A stretch of DNA of 40,042 nt. It comes from an uncultured bacterium (GTDB lineage: Bacteria > Cyanobacteriota > Vampirovibrionia > Gastranaerophilales > Gastranaerophilaceae). The notes beneath the pieces were generated by a model, which did not search any database, had not been told where the DNA came from, and worked only from the letters and a program-made list of their open reading frames with translations. Shown here piece by piece: positions 7,370-16,474 of this stretch. The DNA is taken from assembly GCA_949294395.1 (NCBI GenBank), contig CASFGU010000067.1:1-40042 (forward strand), given 5' to 3'. Position 1 is the first letter of the stretch. Every line of letters starts with the position of its first letter. The translations under genes were made by a program, and so were the position numbers.

Positions 7370-9139
7370 TTAGTGCTGTCTGTAAACTTTATTTGTATAA
7401 TCTTCAATATTAGGTGTATCAATTTCAAAAACGTGAACCCTTGCCGGCCCTATATCAACACGTAGTTCGCCATCAACCGGCTGGAATATACTTTCCTTAC
7501 CGTAAGACGGCAGAAGATTTAAAAGCTGCTGGCTTTCTTTTAATGTCGGAATTTTAATTTTACAGGCAACAGCTCTGTCAATATTTTTGTTAGCAACACA
7601 AAGAAGAGTTTTACCGTGATAATGACGAGCAAATGCTATAATCTGGTCGTTTTTATCACCCTCTTTATCAAGTTCAATAAAGGTGCCTTTACGCCCGAGA
7701 AGATCAGGATTATCTGCCCTTAATTTATTTGCGGCGCGCATAAATGTTCTTATAGTTTCATCATTCCCGCCCGGCTTTCTTGAAAGATTAAATATATCAA
7801 GTTTACCGTGGTGAACGGTCATTTCATGAGAATCAGTCTGGGTCACAGGATTATATTTATCAGCCCATGGATACAAATAATAGTCACCTGTCTGGAACCC
7901 GTCTACCTGATACATATTCAGCATCGGTAGCATTGCCTGAAGCCCGACAGTCATCTTGCAATAATCAGCCCCGCCGTGGAACATCGGAGAAATATCGTCG
8001 TGTGTTGCGAAAGACCCGATAAGAGCTTTGCCGGGATCAAGCCTGTAAGACATATCAAGGTTTTCTTTTACATAATTCATCAAAGTTGTTGCATCCGGCC
8101 ATTCATGGAAAATATGATACTGCCCGTACATCAGGTCAAATCCTGAACGAAGAGAATCTTCCGGTCTGTCATACGGCATGTTTGCCTGAGGAGAAGCGTC
8201 CTCGTAAGTATAGGTTTCAGCAAGCCATGCAAACTGAGGGTCGCGCATTCTGGAATAAGGAATTAATATATCCCAGAACTCTACAGGTTTTGCTCTGGCA
8301 ACATCCGCCCTGATTCCGTCAATGCCTAAATCTATACACATATCTATAAATTGTTTGTGAAGTTCAAGAAGTTTCGGGTTCAAAGTACGTTTACCTTCAT
8401 CTTCCCACGGCTGGAACATTCTAATATCGTTCCATCCCTGCGGAGTTTTTGCTAAACCGTCGCGCTCCATTGCCATCCACTCGGGATGTTTCAGGAACAT
8501 TTCATAAGAAGCACAGCTCGGCAAGTCCAGCATTACCTTAATATCACGCTTATGACATTCATCAATAAACGCTTTAAACTGGTCTTTCGCGCTTCTAGGA
8601 TCGTTTTTGTCGATAAGCATAGGATCGAGCTCCAGCAGATCAAGAGGAGCATAAACAGAACCGGCTGTTCCCATGGCTTTAACCTTCCCCGGAGTGTTCA
8701 CAGGAAGCACATGCAATGTGTTAAATCCGTCAGCCTTAACCTCATCAAGTCTTTCTATAGCATTCAGGAATGTTCCGTTTTCTTCTCCGTTATCAATGTA
8801 ACCATTGCCATTCAAGTCTTTTGCATTAAAAGTACGTGGAACAATAGCCAGAATATTGGCTTCATTATTCTGCATCATTGTACGGAGATTATTTTTATAG
8901 ATGATATGTTTAACTTCCTTGCTTTCCTGAACAGGAGTTGATGGCTGTGCCTGCTGTGTTTGAGAAGTTTTTACCGCAGGTTTGTTGATTGCGGCAAGAC
9001 TTGTAAGATATGCCGCAATTAAATTGGAACCGTGTTTTTTGTGTTTCGGGGTTTCGTCAAACTGCTCCGCCTCAGGATAAGACACAAGCTTATGTTTGAT
9101 ATTATTCAAATGTTGAGTCAATAAATTTGTATTAATCAT
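7370..9139 (-). CDS. GH13 alpha-amylase family enzyme, GlgE-like, with EF-hand loop
   Basis: A 589-residue alpha-glucan-active enzyme. Residues 1-85 are polar and Q/T/P-rich without a signal peptide. Barrel motifs follow: the nucleophile in GIRADVARAKP (D279), acid/base in L-A-E-T-Y (E308) and the transition-state Asp in F-A-T-H-D-D (D381). KPxxFW after the nucleophile and a K-H-P-E-W after beta-3 resemble GlgE (GH13_3) maltosyltransferases. The usual N-H of region I is lost. Residues 108-119 (DLNGNGYIDNGE) form a perfect 12-residue EF-hand loop, so calcium binding is likely. Substrate (maltose 1-phosphate, glycogen or dietary glucan) is not known. It ends an operon with two membrane proteins of unknown role. 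Confidence 0.85.
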   Translation of the reverse strand: MINTNLLTQHLNNIKHKLVSYPEAEQFDETPKHKKHGSNLIAAYLTSLAAINKPAVKTSQTQQAQPSTPVQESKEVKHIIYKNNLRTMMQNNEANILAIVPRTFNAKDLNGNGYIDNGEENGTFLNAIERLDEVKADGFNTLHVLPVNTPGKVKAMGTAGSVYAPLDLLELDPMLIDKNDPRSAKDQFKAFIDECHKRDIKVMLDLPSCASYEMFLKHPEWMAMERDGLAKTPQGWNDIRMFQPWEDEGKRTLNPKLLELHKQFIDMCIDLGIDGIRADVARAKPVEFWDILIPYSRMRDPQFAWLAETYTYEDASPQANMPYDRPEDSLRSGFDLMYGQYHIFHEWPDATTLMNYVKENLDMSYRLDPGKALIGSFATHDDISPMFHGGADYCKMTVGLQAMLPMLNMYQVDGFQTGDYYLYPWADKYNPVTQTDSHEMTVHHGKLDIFNLSRKPGGNDETIRTFMRAANKLRADNPDLLGRKGTFIELDKEGDKNDQIIAFARHYHGKTLLCVANKNIDRAVACKIKIPTLKESQQLLNLLPSYGKESIFQPVDGELRVDIGPARVHVFEIDTPNIEDYTNKVYRQH

Positions 9140-9144
9140 AATTA

Positions 9145-11718
9145 TTAACCTTTATTTTGTGTCCTTTCCGGTGTTTTCATTCTTCCGAGGAAGAATTGCG
9201 CAAGTACGGTAACACCTAACAATATACCGCCGACTTTTCCGAATGTTTTGAGCCATGTTTTTGTATTAAACTTCTGCTTGCAGGTCTTGTACATCAATTC
9301 ATCCGGTGCGCTGCCGGTTACCCAGAATTTACGTTCAGAAGTTGCATAAGAAGGGGTTCCGTGGAATACATGATACTTCTGCGCAAAGTATTCACTGTCA
9401 CCGACATCATAAGCCATATCATGCCTGTGCTCATCAACCAGTTTTAAAATACCATTGTTTTCAAGTATCTTTCTTGTATCATCGCTGTAAGGACATTCAT
9501 AAACAAGCCCCATTGCCCGTTTAAAGAATTCTTCATCATTTGTGACCTCAACTTTTGCAATTTTCTTATTCTTATTCATCTTCTGGTTCTGAACCTTGCC
9601 GTCTTTTACGATAAGTTCACCCTGTTCCGGATCTGGGGTACTGTTTCTGAGACAGTTTAATTTTGTTTCAAAATCGCATGAATGCCCTTGCATTGTGAAA
9701 GTCTTGCAGTGTTCAACAAGTTCTTCTTTTACTTCAAGCGGAAGATTATTCAGAGAGTCAAGGTGTTTAAGTGTGGCTACCCTTCTGTATAAATCAAGAG
9801 TATTAATCAAACGTGCAAATGAGTTTTTAACACCGGTTAATCTGTTTCTGATATAGGATTTTTGTGCTGCAAGTAAAGATCCGTAATCACTTCCGTTACG
9901 TCCGATAAGAGCTTCGGCAGTGGAGTGCATCCCCATACCGTCAAAAGAAGCTGCCGCAGCCCTGAAGGTAGCATCGGCATGTTCTATGTACTTCGGCGAA
10001 ATCTCTCCGCCCTCCGCAACTCTTTCAATCTGTGCAACCCTGTTTGCAATTGCAGAAAGAACCCGTTTGTAAGCTTTATCATCCGACGCAATATTTTCCA
10101 TTTTAGCCCTGAAAACTCTGTACATAATTTCACGGTCATGTCTTGTGATTTTTAAATCTTTTTCCGTAAATCCGAAAATTTCAGGAAGGTCGTTTGCCAC
10201 ATATCCCCAGTAAGCAGAAAGTCCCATTTCCGGTGCCGCAGCAAATTTTGTATATACATACCGGTTAAGAACTGTTCTTTTTGCATTAAGGTCAGTCATT
10301 ATTCCGGCAACTTTTCTTATAGTTTTCTGTGCATTCATATCAAGAACTGCAGCAGGATTTTTGAATAATATTTTGGTAATAGGGTTTTCTTTTGCTGTTC
10401 CTTTATAAAGCCGGTCAAAAATAATTTCTTGATCCACTTCATCAATTATTGCACTGCCTTTTTGAATTGCAGCAGAGTTATACCTGTTAATATTCCCTCT
10501 GATAATAGAATCTATGGTATCTACAACATCCTGTACCGCTATTTCGCTGCCGTTAGGCGAGTATGATGAAATAACCCTGCCTGTAAAGCCTTTTGAATCA
10601 AAATATTTGATAAATGTATCATCATCAGGTATAATAGCATTTATTATACTTTCGTCTATATGTGCTTTTTCCAGTTCCTTGCGAATCCCGCGTGTAATCA
10701 GCGGTATATTAGTTCGGGTAATTGTATATTTAGGGTTTTCCGAAACAAGAAGTTTATGCAAATCGGCTTCCATCACTTTTGAGGTTTCCGGATCGAATCC
10801 GTAGCCTGCGGTTTTTGTAATTCTATGAAGCAGCTCATCCGTAATAGGTTCGTCCTTATGAAGCTCAATTAAATCGTCAAGAGTTCTGTCAATTATATCG
10901 GATTTAGCTTTTGCTGTTTCTTTAGGAAAATGATTCAAAAGGTTCTCGGCTTTTTTAAGCCTTATTCTATCCTGAATTTTCAAAAGATAAGGTTCAACCT
11001 TGTTGCAGATAAGAGCACTCATTACAGGAGTTGCAAAACCTGCAGTCAGCATCCAGAGAGTATTATTTTGCAGGGCAAGTTTTCTCATCTTTTCTTCAAT
11101 GAAGTCGCGTCTGTTCGGAATATCGCGGGGAACTCTCAACCTGTCGCCGATTTTGTTGATTTCTTTATCAGAATATAAATCCCACGGTATAAACTGAGGA
11201 TCCTGATAGAAAGGCTTTTTACGTCCGAAACTATCTTCATATTCAGGCATTACATTCACGCCGTGAATAAGCTTTGCCGGAAGCTGAATTGCAATCTTAG
11301 GCCACAAAGCCATTGAGGCAAAGAATGAAGCCAGCCCGACAAATTCCATCCCCTTTGTCATAGGAGTTTGTCTTTTTGTATAAAGATAAGAGGCAATAGC
11401 AAGACCGCCGAGCTTCATTCCAAGGTCATTTAATTTGCCGAGCTGGTGGTCGTTTGCATCACCTTTTAAACCGTCATGTAAAGCTTTTACATCATAAATT
11501 GTATCTTTCAAAAATATTGCCGGCGCTGTAAATATATTACTTTTTACAATATGCCCCTGCCCTTTTAACGGTTTAATAAAAGTTCTGTTAGCAAGTTCTC
11601 GGTTAATATCAAAATCCGGTTTCGCCTTTTTAGGGGTAATAACCTTAACCTCCGGCTCCTTATTTTGCTGCCGTGTTTTATACTGATGTATGTAGTTTTG
11701 AATTAAATTTGTTTTCAT
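9145..11718 (-). CDS. Large membrane-associated protein of unknown function
   Basis: An 857-residue protein with no family I recognise. Hydrophobic helices lie at about residues 98-115, 124-145, 218-240 and near the C-terminus (about 828-847, G-G-I-L-L-G-V-T-V-L-A-Q-F-F-L); the region between 250 and 800 is soluble, helical and charged. The first 250 residues align in layout with the neighbouring gene at 11720-12736: a G-L-K-G-x-x-N box before the first helix, P-x-K-L-I-H-G-V-N after the second, then a P-W-D-L-Y box at 178-182 and a third helix. The start is 1 nt after the upstream stop, and the GH13 gene follows 5 nt downstream, so the three genes form one operon. No signal peptide is seen; location in the inner membrane is inferred. 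Confidence 0.75.
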   Translation of the reverse strand: MKTNLIQNYIHQYKTRQQNKEPEVKVITPKKAKPDFDINRELANRTFIKPLKGQGHIVKSNIFTAPAIFLKDTIYDVKALHDGLKGDANDHQLGKLNDLGMKLGGLAIASYLYTKRQTPMTKGMEFVGLASFFASMALWPKIAIQLPAKLIHGVNVMPEYEDSFGRKKPFYQDPQFIPWDLYSDKEINKIGDRLRVPRDIPNRRDFIEEKMRKLALQNNTLWMLTAGFATPVMSALICNKVEPYLLKIQDRIRLKKAENLLNHFPKETAKAKSDIIDRTLDDLIELHKDEPITDELLHRITKTAGYGFDPETSKVMEADLHKLLVSENPKYTITRTNIPLITRGIRKELEKAHIDESIINAIIPDDDTFIKYFDSKGFTGRVISSYSPNGSEIAVQDVVDTIDSIIRGNINRYNSAAIQKGSAIIDEVDQEIIFDRLYKGTAKENPITKILFKNPAAVLDMNAQKTIRKVAGIMTDLNAKRTVLNRYVYTKFAAAPEMGLSAYWGYVANDLPEIFGFTEKDLKITRHDREIMYRVFRAKMENIASDDKAYKRVLSAIANRVAQIERVAEGGEISPKYIEHADATFRAAAASFDGMGMHSTAEALIGRNGSDYGSLLAAQKSYIRNRLTGVKNSFARLINTLDLYRRVATLKHLDSLNNLPLEVKEELVEHCKTFTMQGHSCDFETKLNCLRNSTPDPEQGELIVKDGKVQNQKMNKNKKIAKVEVTNDEEFFKRAMGLVYECPYSDDTRKILENNGILKLVDEHRHDMAYDVGDSEYFAQKYHVFHGTPSYATSERKFWVTGSAPDELMYKTCKQKFNTKTWLKTFGKVGGILLGVTVLAQFFLGRMKTPERTQNKG

Positions 11719-11719
11719 A

Positions 11720-12736
11720 TTAGTTCACCACATACTTTCTGTCTTTTTCTATAATGTCTGCGCTGTCAAGCTTGGACGGTCTATGAGAGCTTGCAACAAC
11801 GTTAACAACACCGAGCATTGATGACAGAGCTGCAGCACCGAAAAGAAGTTTACCGCTGTGTTTACCGAAGAACTGCTTGCCGTCGCCTTTAAAGAAACTT
11901 ATTACGCTGTCGCCGAGGCTTTCAAAGAATTGCGAGGTTGATTTTTTGAAACCTTTTACGTTGAACAATTTATCCCATGGTTCCTGGAATGCCAGCCCGA
12001 CACCCACTGCTGCCCACAGATACGATGATACATTCTTAGCCAGATTTGTTTTTACAACAATCTCTTTTATTCTAGGTTTAACTTCCTGATCTGAATCTTT
12101 TAAGTTTTTACCCATACCGAGTTTTCTTGCGACCCTGTCATAGTATTTATTTCGTTTTTCGCCTTTGGTTTCATCACAGTAAAGCAAATCCCAGCGCGGG
12201 AACTCTACACTTTCAAAAACTTTATGGTATTCAATACTTGTAATATCCGTGTCGTTTACGTTATCAGGAAGTTCATAGATGACCTTTGCGTAAGGCAGTT
12301 CTGTGTCAACACCGGTAATCCAGTTAACCGGACGCGTAACAAATGATTTTGAAACCTCCTTCATAATACCGTAGAACAAAACACCGAGCGCCATCTTCTT
12401 GCCTAACGGAACGGCTGTTTTCTGTGCGGAATGTTCAAATTTTTTGTTTACGGCATTAAAAACAGCCATGAGCATGCCGCTGCCAATGAGATACGGCACC
12501 ATACCCATTGTCAAAAACTCATAAAAGTTAGCATTTTTACTGCCTTTCAACCCTTTTGTAGGATACAGTGTCATGGCGTTTGTAAATTTATCAAAACCGA
12601 TACGCATACGGTTTGAAAATGTATTTTTTAGAACTGTATCATGAGTGTAAGGGAGTTTGTTGTCGTCGTTTTTGTCGTCATTCTCTCCGGCAGAAAAATT
12701 TATGCGGCTGTAGCGGTTTGTAATCGGTAAAATCAT
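11720..12736 (-). CDS. Multipass membrane protein of unknown function, first gene of GH13 operon
   Basis: A 338-residue protein. It starts MILPITNRYSRINFSAGEND: a short tag with an F-S-A motif also seen in other proteins of this window, then an acidic stretch. Hydrophobic helices sit at about 75-95, 112-130, 240-260 and 300-318. Boxes shared with the next gene are G-L-K-G-S-K-N-A-N (62-70), R-P-V-N-W-I-T-G-V (135-143) and P-R-W-D-L-L-Y (180-186). ATG at 12736 with a GGAG site is chosen over an in-frame GTG 15 nt earlier. It is followed by two genes with gaps of 1 and 5 nt. Not recognised; probably a lineage-specific paralogue family. Confidence 0.75.
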   Translation of the reverse strand: MILPITNRYSRINFSAGENDDKNDDNKLPYTHDTVLKNTFSNRMRIGFDKFTNAMTLYPTKGLKGSKNANFYEFLTMGMVPYLIGSGMLMAVFNAVNKKFEHSAQKTAVPLGKKMALGVLFYGIMKEVSKSFVTRPVNWITGVDTELPYAKVIYELPDNVNDTDITSIEYHKVFESVEFPRWDLLYCDETKGEKRNKYYDRVARKLGMGKNLKDSDQEVKPRIKEIVVKTNLAKNVSSYLWAAVGVGLAFQEPWDKLFNVKGFKKSTSQFFESLGDSVISFFKGDGKQFFGKHSGKLLFGAAALSSMLGVVNVVASSHRPSKLDSADIIEKDRKYVVN

Positions 12737-12936
12737 CTTTACTCCACACACGATTGGTCAGTTAATATAACAGGCGTCAAAACTTTTTTTTGCCATTTAG
12801 AATAAGTTACTTTACATTTTTTTACAATAAATAACTTGGATAATATTTAATTTAAATCCCAAAATCTTTACAAAAAAAAAGCAGATTATTGACAGGAAAT
12901 ATTCTAACAAAAACAAAAAAATTTTCAAGAAAAATT

Positions 12937-13182
12937 TTATTTAATTTCTTCATAAAGTGTCGGGGCTTCTTGAATACTAACATTATTAACAGGTATACGC
13001 ATGACTTTTACGGCAACTGTTCTGTTTGCATATTCAATTTTTATTATATCACCTTCTTTTAACTGTTTTCCAGCTTTTGCAGGATTACCGTTAACAGAAA
13101 TTCTGCCGTTATCCGACACTTCATTTGCCACGGTTCGTCTTTTTATCAGCCTTGAAACTTTTAAAAATTTATCCAATCTCAT
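12937..13182 (-). CDS. rqcP: S4-domain RNA-binding protein RqcP
   Basis: An 81-residue single S4 domain beginning MRLDKFLKVSRLIKRRTVA, with N-G-R-I-S-V-N-G-x-P-A-K-A-G and K-E-G-D-I-I-K-I. This is the layout of RqcP (formerly YabO), which binds 23S rRNA helix 69 and tRNA and helps RqcH add alanine tails to stalled nascent chains during ribosome quality control. Length is typical. The gene stands alone on the minus strand, divergent from a metallophosphoesterase gene, and no rqcH is in the window. Hsp15-type proteins share this fold but are longer and more basic at the C-terminus. Confidence 0.85.
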   Translation of the reverse strand: MRLDKFLKVSRLIKRRTVANEVSDNGRISVNGNPAKAGKQLKEGDIIKIEYANRTVAVKVMRIPVNNVSIQEAPTLYEEIK

Positions 13183-13205
13183 AACACGTTCCTTTGTTCA
13201 TATTT

Positions 13206-13234
13206 TAGCATGCAAACTTCATTTGTGTTATAAT
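13206..13234 (+). promoter_or_regulatory. Promoter of the metallophosphoesterase gene
   Basis: TAGCAT (13206-13211), 17-nt spacer, TATAAT (13229-13234), 29 nt before the start codon. One of the clearest cases of the unusual -35 sequence described in the findings. Confidence 0.65.
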
Positions 13235-13263
13235 AATTTCTATCACATAATGGAGTATTTCAG

Positions 13264-14073
13264 ATGAAAAAAAATATAATTATTTCGCTAATATTAATTT
13301 CCCTTGGAATTTTTACTGCGGCTGATGCCGGCGAGATAAGATTTGTACAGGTATCGGATGCTCATTTCACTAAAGAAAATGATTATTCCAGACGTGTACT
13401 TGAGAGTGCGGTGAAAGATATTAACAAACTTGACAATGTGTCGTTTGTGATTTTTTCCGGCGACAACATTAACGACCCTGAACCCGGGGATGTTGCCGCC
13501 TTCACAAGAATTGCAAACAAACTCGATGTCCCTTATTATCTTATCATAGGGAACCATGATGTTTTTAAATCAAACGGACTTTCCAAAGAAAGATATTTTG
13601 AAATAGTAAAACAAAACAATTTTTTATTCAAATACAAAACTCCTAATTATGTGTTCAAAAAGGGTGAATTCGTATTCATTGTAGTTGACGGGGCAAAAGA
13701 GGTAATTCCGGGGACAACAGGATATTTTAAGGCAAACACACTTGAATGGCTTGATAAACAGCTGACAAAATACGCAAAAAAACCTGTTATAATCTGCCAG
13801 CATTTTCCACTGCTTGAGCCGAAGCCTTCTACCTCGCACGGAACATATAAAGCAGAAGAATATCTTGAACTTTTAAAAAAACATTCCAATGTAATTGCCC
13901 TTATTTCCGGTCATTTCCATATGAATTCCGAAAAAATGCAGGATGGGATTTACCACATAAATTCTCCGTCGCTTCTTGCCTTGCCTAACCAGTATAAAAT
14001 CATTGATGTCGTCACCACAAAAGGCTTTTCTCCGATGATTTATACACAACTCAGAGAACTTGATGTCAAATAA
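13264..14073 (+). CDS. Secreted metallophosphoesterase
   Basis: A calcineurin-like phosphoesterase exported by a signal peptide (residues 1-22, ending A-D-A-G). The dinuclear metal site motifs are complete: S-D-A-H near residue 33, F-S-G-D-N-I-N-D near 66, I-G-N-H-D near 97, I-C-Q-H-F near 179 and G-H-F-H near 217. Length is 269 residues. The substrate could be a phosphomonoester or phosphodiester in the periplasm; it cannot be named from sequence. The ATG is preceded by GGAG with a 10-nt gap. It has its own promoter and no partner gene downstream on a tight spacing (78 nt to the next start). Confidence 0.9.
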   Translation: MKKNIIISLILISLGIFTAADAGEIRFVQVSDAHFTKENDYSRRVLESAVKDINKLDNVSFVIFSGDNINDPEPGDVAAFTRIANKLDVPYYLIIGNHDVFKSNGLSKERYFEIVKQNNFLFKYKTPNYVFKKGEFVFIVVDGAKEVIPGTTGYFKANTLEWLDKQLTKYAKKPVIICQHFPLLEPKPSTSHGTYKAEEYLELLKKHSNVIALISGHFHMNSEKMQDGIYHINSPSLLALPNQYKIIDVVTTKGFSPMIYTQLRELDVK

Positions 14074-14080
14074 AATATTA

Positions 14081-14109
14081 TTGATTTTTTTACCGGATAA
14101 TAATATAAT
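14081..14109 (+). promoter_or_regulatory. Promoter of the CNNM/CorC-type gene
   Basis: TTGATT (14081-14086), 17-nt spacer, TATAAT (14104-14109), 42 nt before the start codon. Confidence 0.6.
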
Positions 14110-14151
14110 TAATACAGTACATTTGAATTATTTAAGAGAGATAAAAAATAA

Positions 14152-15516
14152 ATGAGTGAAACGTTTAATATTGGTATCATATTCAATTTAATATTGATTG
14201 TATTTTTACTTCTTTCAAACGGATTTTTTGTATCCTCAGAATTTGCAATGGTAAAGGTGAGAAAAACCCGTATTGAACAGCTTGTAAATGAAGGAAACTT
14301 TAATGCAAAGATTGCGCTTGAAGCATTGAAAGATTTAGATAAATTTATTGCCGCAGTGCAACTGGGTGTTACAATTTCAAGTATCGGCTTAGGCTGGGTA
14401 GGAGAAGGAACCCTTGCTGCAATTATTGAACCGATTTTTGCATTTTTGCCGGGGATAAGCCAGTCTGTTGCAACCCATACAGTTTCAGTTTCTATATCAT
14501 TTGCATTAATTACATTTTTACACGTTGTAATCGGCGAACTTATTCCGAAATCAATTGCGCTTGAATACACAGAATCAACTGCACTTGTTGTGGCAAGACC
14601 GATGCAGTTTATCACATTCATTTTTAATCCGTTTATCTGGCTTTTGAACGGGTTCGGAAACTCTCTTTTAAATATGATGCACATTCCGCATTCTCATAAA
14701 GGTTCTCTTGTTCATTCGACAGAAGAACTCGACATGCTGGTTAACGCAAGCTACAACGGCGGAGTACTTAACGAAACAGAAAAAGACATGCTTCATAATG
14801 TATTTAAGTTTTCGGATTTAACAGCAAAACAGGTAATGATACCGAGAACTGATATGGTATGTATTCCTGAAGATATGTCTTTTGAAGAATTGACTAACCT
14901 TGCTGCCGAAAGCCAGTACACAAGATACCCTGTTTACAGTGACGACATTGACCACATTACAGGATTAATCCATGTTAAGGATTTGTATGCACTTTCAATA
15001 AAAAATCAGGAGCGCCCGATTAAAGAACTTTTGCGTGAAGTTCTTATGGTTCCTGAAACAATTACTATGGACAATCTTGTTCTTGAATTTAAGAAAAGAA
15101 AAGGGCAGATGGCAATTGTTGTAGACGAGTTTGGCGGAACTTCAGGGCTTATTACTCTGGAAGATGTTCTCGAAGAAATTTTTGGCGAAGTGCAGGACGA
15201 ATTTGACGAGGAAGAAGAAGTCGACATAAAAGAACTTGATGAAAATAAATACATTGCAAATGCCATGATGAGAATTGATGAGATGGCAGAGTTTTTTAAC
15301 ATTCCGGAAGAAACCGTTGACGATGAAGATATTGACACAATAGGCGGTCTGGTTGTGAAACTACTTGGCAGACTTGCAGAAGTCGGGGATTCTGTTACAT
15401 TCAGCGATTTGACATTTATTGTAAAAGAAGTTGACGGCGCAAGGGTTACAAAAGTTGAAATTATAAGAACACCTAAAGAAGAAGAAAAGACCGGAGAAGA
15501 AAACGAGAATGATTAA
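14152..15516 (+). CDS. HlyC/CorC family (CNNM) transporter
   Basis: A 454-residue inner membrane protein of the 'hemolysin-related' family, whose better studied members export Mg2+ with Na+. An N-terminal DUF21/CNNM domain holds about four membrane helices (first at residues 8-28, with the S-x-N-G-F-F-V-S-S-E-F-A motif) and G-E-L-I-P-K-S near 127. Two CBS domains occupy roughly 215-335 (V-M-I-P-R-T-D-M then V-D-E-F-G-G-T-S-G-L-I-T-L-E-D), followed by a CorC/HlyC domain to about 440 and an acidic tail. 'Hemolysin' is a historical label and not evidence of toxicity. Its end overlaps the GT8 start by 8 nt. Confidence 0.92.
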   Translation: MSETFNIGIIFNLILIVFLLLSNGFFVSSEFAMVKVRKTRIEQLVNEGNFNAKIALEALKDLDKFIAAVQLGVTISSIGLGWVGEGTLAAIIEPIFAFLPGISQSVATHTVSVSISFALITFLHVVIGELIPKSIALEYTESTALVVARPMQFITFIFNPFIWLLNGFGNSLLNMMHIPHSHKGSLVHSTEELDMLVNASYNGGVLNETEKDMLHNVFKFSDLTAKQVMIPRTDMVCIPEDMSFEELTNLAAESQYTRYPVYSDDIDHITGLIHVKDLYALSIKNQERPIKELLREVLMVPETITMDNLVLEFKKRKGQMAIVVDEFGGTSGLITLEDVLEEIFGEVQDEFDEEEEVDIKELDENKYIANAMMRIDEMAEFFNIPEETVDDEDIDTIGGLVVKLLGRLAEVGDSVTFSDLTFIVKEVDGARVTKVEIIRTPKEEEKTGEENEND

Positions 15517-16474
15517 TATCGCACTTGGCTTCGACAGTAATTTTGCACCTTATGCAGCTGCTGCAATAAAATCAATTCTGCATCACAACAAGGATGTCAA
15601 ATTTTATCTGATGTATGAAAATTTAAAGAAATCAGATATGGCTAAAATTACGGATATGATTGAATCTCTCAGGGGGGGGCAGATATGCTGGATTGATATG
15701 ACAGGAAAGTTCAGCAATCTGTTTACCGGTTTGTGGAAATCATGTGCGGTTTATTTTCCGCTTGCACTTCCTTCAATTTGTCAGGATGAAAGAATTTTAT
15801 TTTTAGATGCCGACACAATGGTGACAGGAGATTTAACACAATTTTATAATCAAAATTTGGACGGATATTACCTTGCAGGGGTTCATGACTACGGGCTAAT
15901 CTCTGACATAAATGCAGGAAACACTGTACCGTTAGGCGACAACAATACTATCATTATAAAAGATTACTTTGAAACCGCAATCGGGTGGAACACCGTAGAA
16001 ATGAAAAAATATATCAACAGCGGAATGCTTTTGATGAATTTGAAACTTATGCGGGACGATAAAATTGAAGAAAAAATATATAAAAGTTTAAAAGAAAGAA
16101 CTTTTGCATTTCCGGATCAGGATTGCATAAACTACGTCTGCCATGACAGAATAAAAATTCTGGAACCAAAATATAATTTCATGGTTCTTCATGATAACAC
16201 ATGGGATAACCTTGCAGACGATGTTAAAAAAGAATTATCCGTATATAAAGAAGAAAAAGAAACACCATTAATTATTCATTTTCTCAAAAAACCATGGCGC
16301 GCTCCGCAGGAAAATCTGCCTTTTGCAAAACTGTATAACGAAATCAGGAAACAAACCCCATACAAAAATCACCGATCAAGACAGGAAATTTTCCAGTTCC
16401 GCTGGGGCAGAAAAGGAAAGTATCTGCGAGTTTTAAATAAAACTGTTTTTGAATTTGGCGGCTGCCGGAGTTAA
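15509..16474 (+). CDS. GT8 family glycosyltransferase
   Basis: A 321-residue retaining glycosyltransferase of the family that includes LPS galactosyl/glucosyltransferases and glycogenin. Visible: the N-terminal I-A-L-G-F-D-S-N-F nucleotide-binding strand, the metal-binding D-x-D in L-F-L-D-A-D-T-M-V near residue 97, Y-I-N-S-G-M-L-L-M-N near 170, F-P-D-Q-D near 205 and the distal I-I-H-F near 250. It likely adds a hexose to LPS or another envelope glycan; the acceptor is unknown. The start overlaps the CorC-type gene, so the two are co-translated. A run of eight G residues (15672-15679) lies inside the frame and keeps it open. Confidence 0.9.
   Translation: MINIALGFDSNFAPYAAAAIKSILHHNKDVKFYLMYENLKKSDMAKITDMIESLRGGQICWIDMTGKFSNLFTGLWKSCAVYFPLALPSICQDERILFLDADTMVTGDLTQFYNQNLDGYYLAGVHDYGLISDINAGNTVPLGDNNTIIIKDYFETAIGWNTVEMKKYINSGMLLMNLKLMRDDKIEEKIYKSLKERTFAFPDQDCINYVCHDRIKILEPKYNFMVLHDNTWDNLADDVKKELSVYKEEKETPLIIHFLKKPWRAPQENLPFAKLYNEIRKQTPYKNHRSRQEIFQFRWGRKGKYLRVLNKTVFEFGGCRS

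Noticed and set aside
8486-8941. Long open frame on the plus strand inside the GH13 gene
   Set aside because: Antisense to strong catalytic motifs; composition rich in F, I and S as expected for a shadow frame.
14109-14684. Open frame of 191 codons antisense to the CorC-type gene
   Set aside because: Opposite clear DUF21 motifs; no ribosome site.
15672-15679. Run of eight G residues as a frameshift or phase-variable tract in GT8
   Set aside because: The frame is open and family motifs continue on both sides; only read variation in a population could show slippage.
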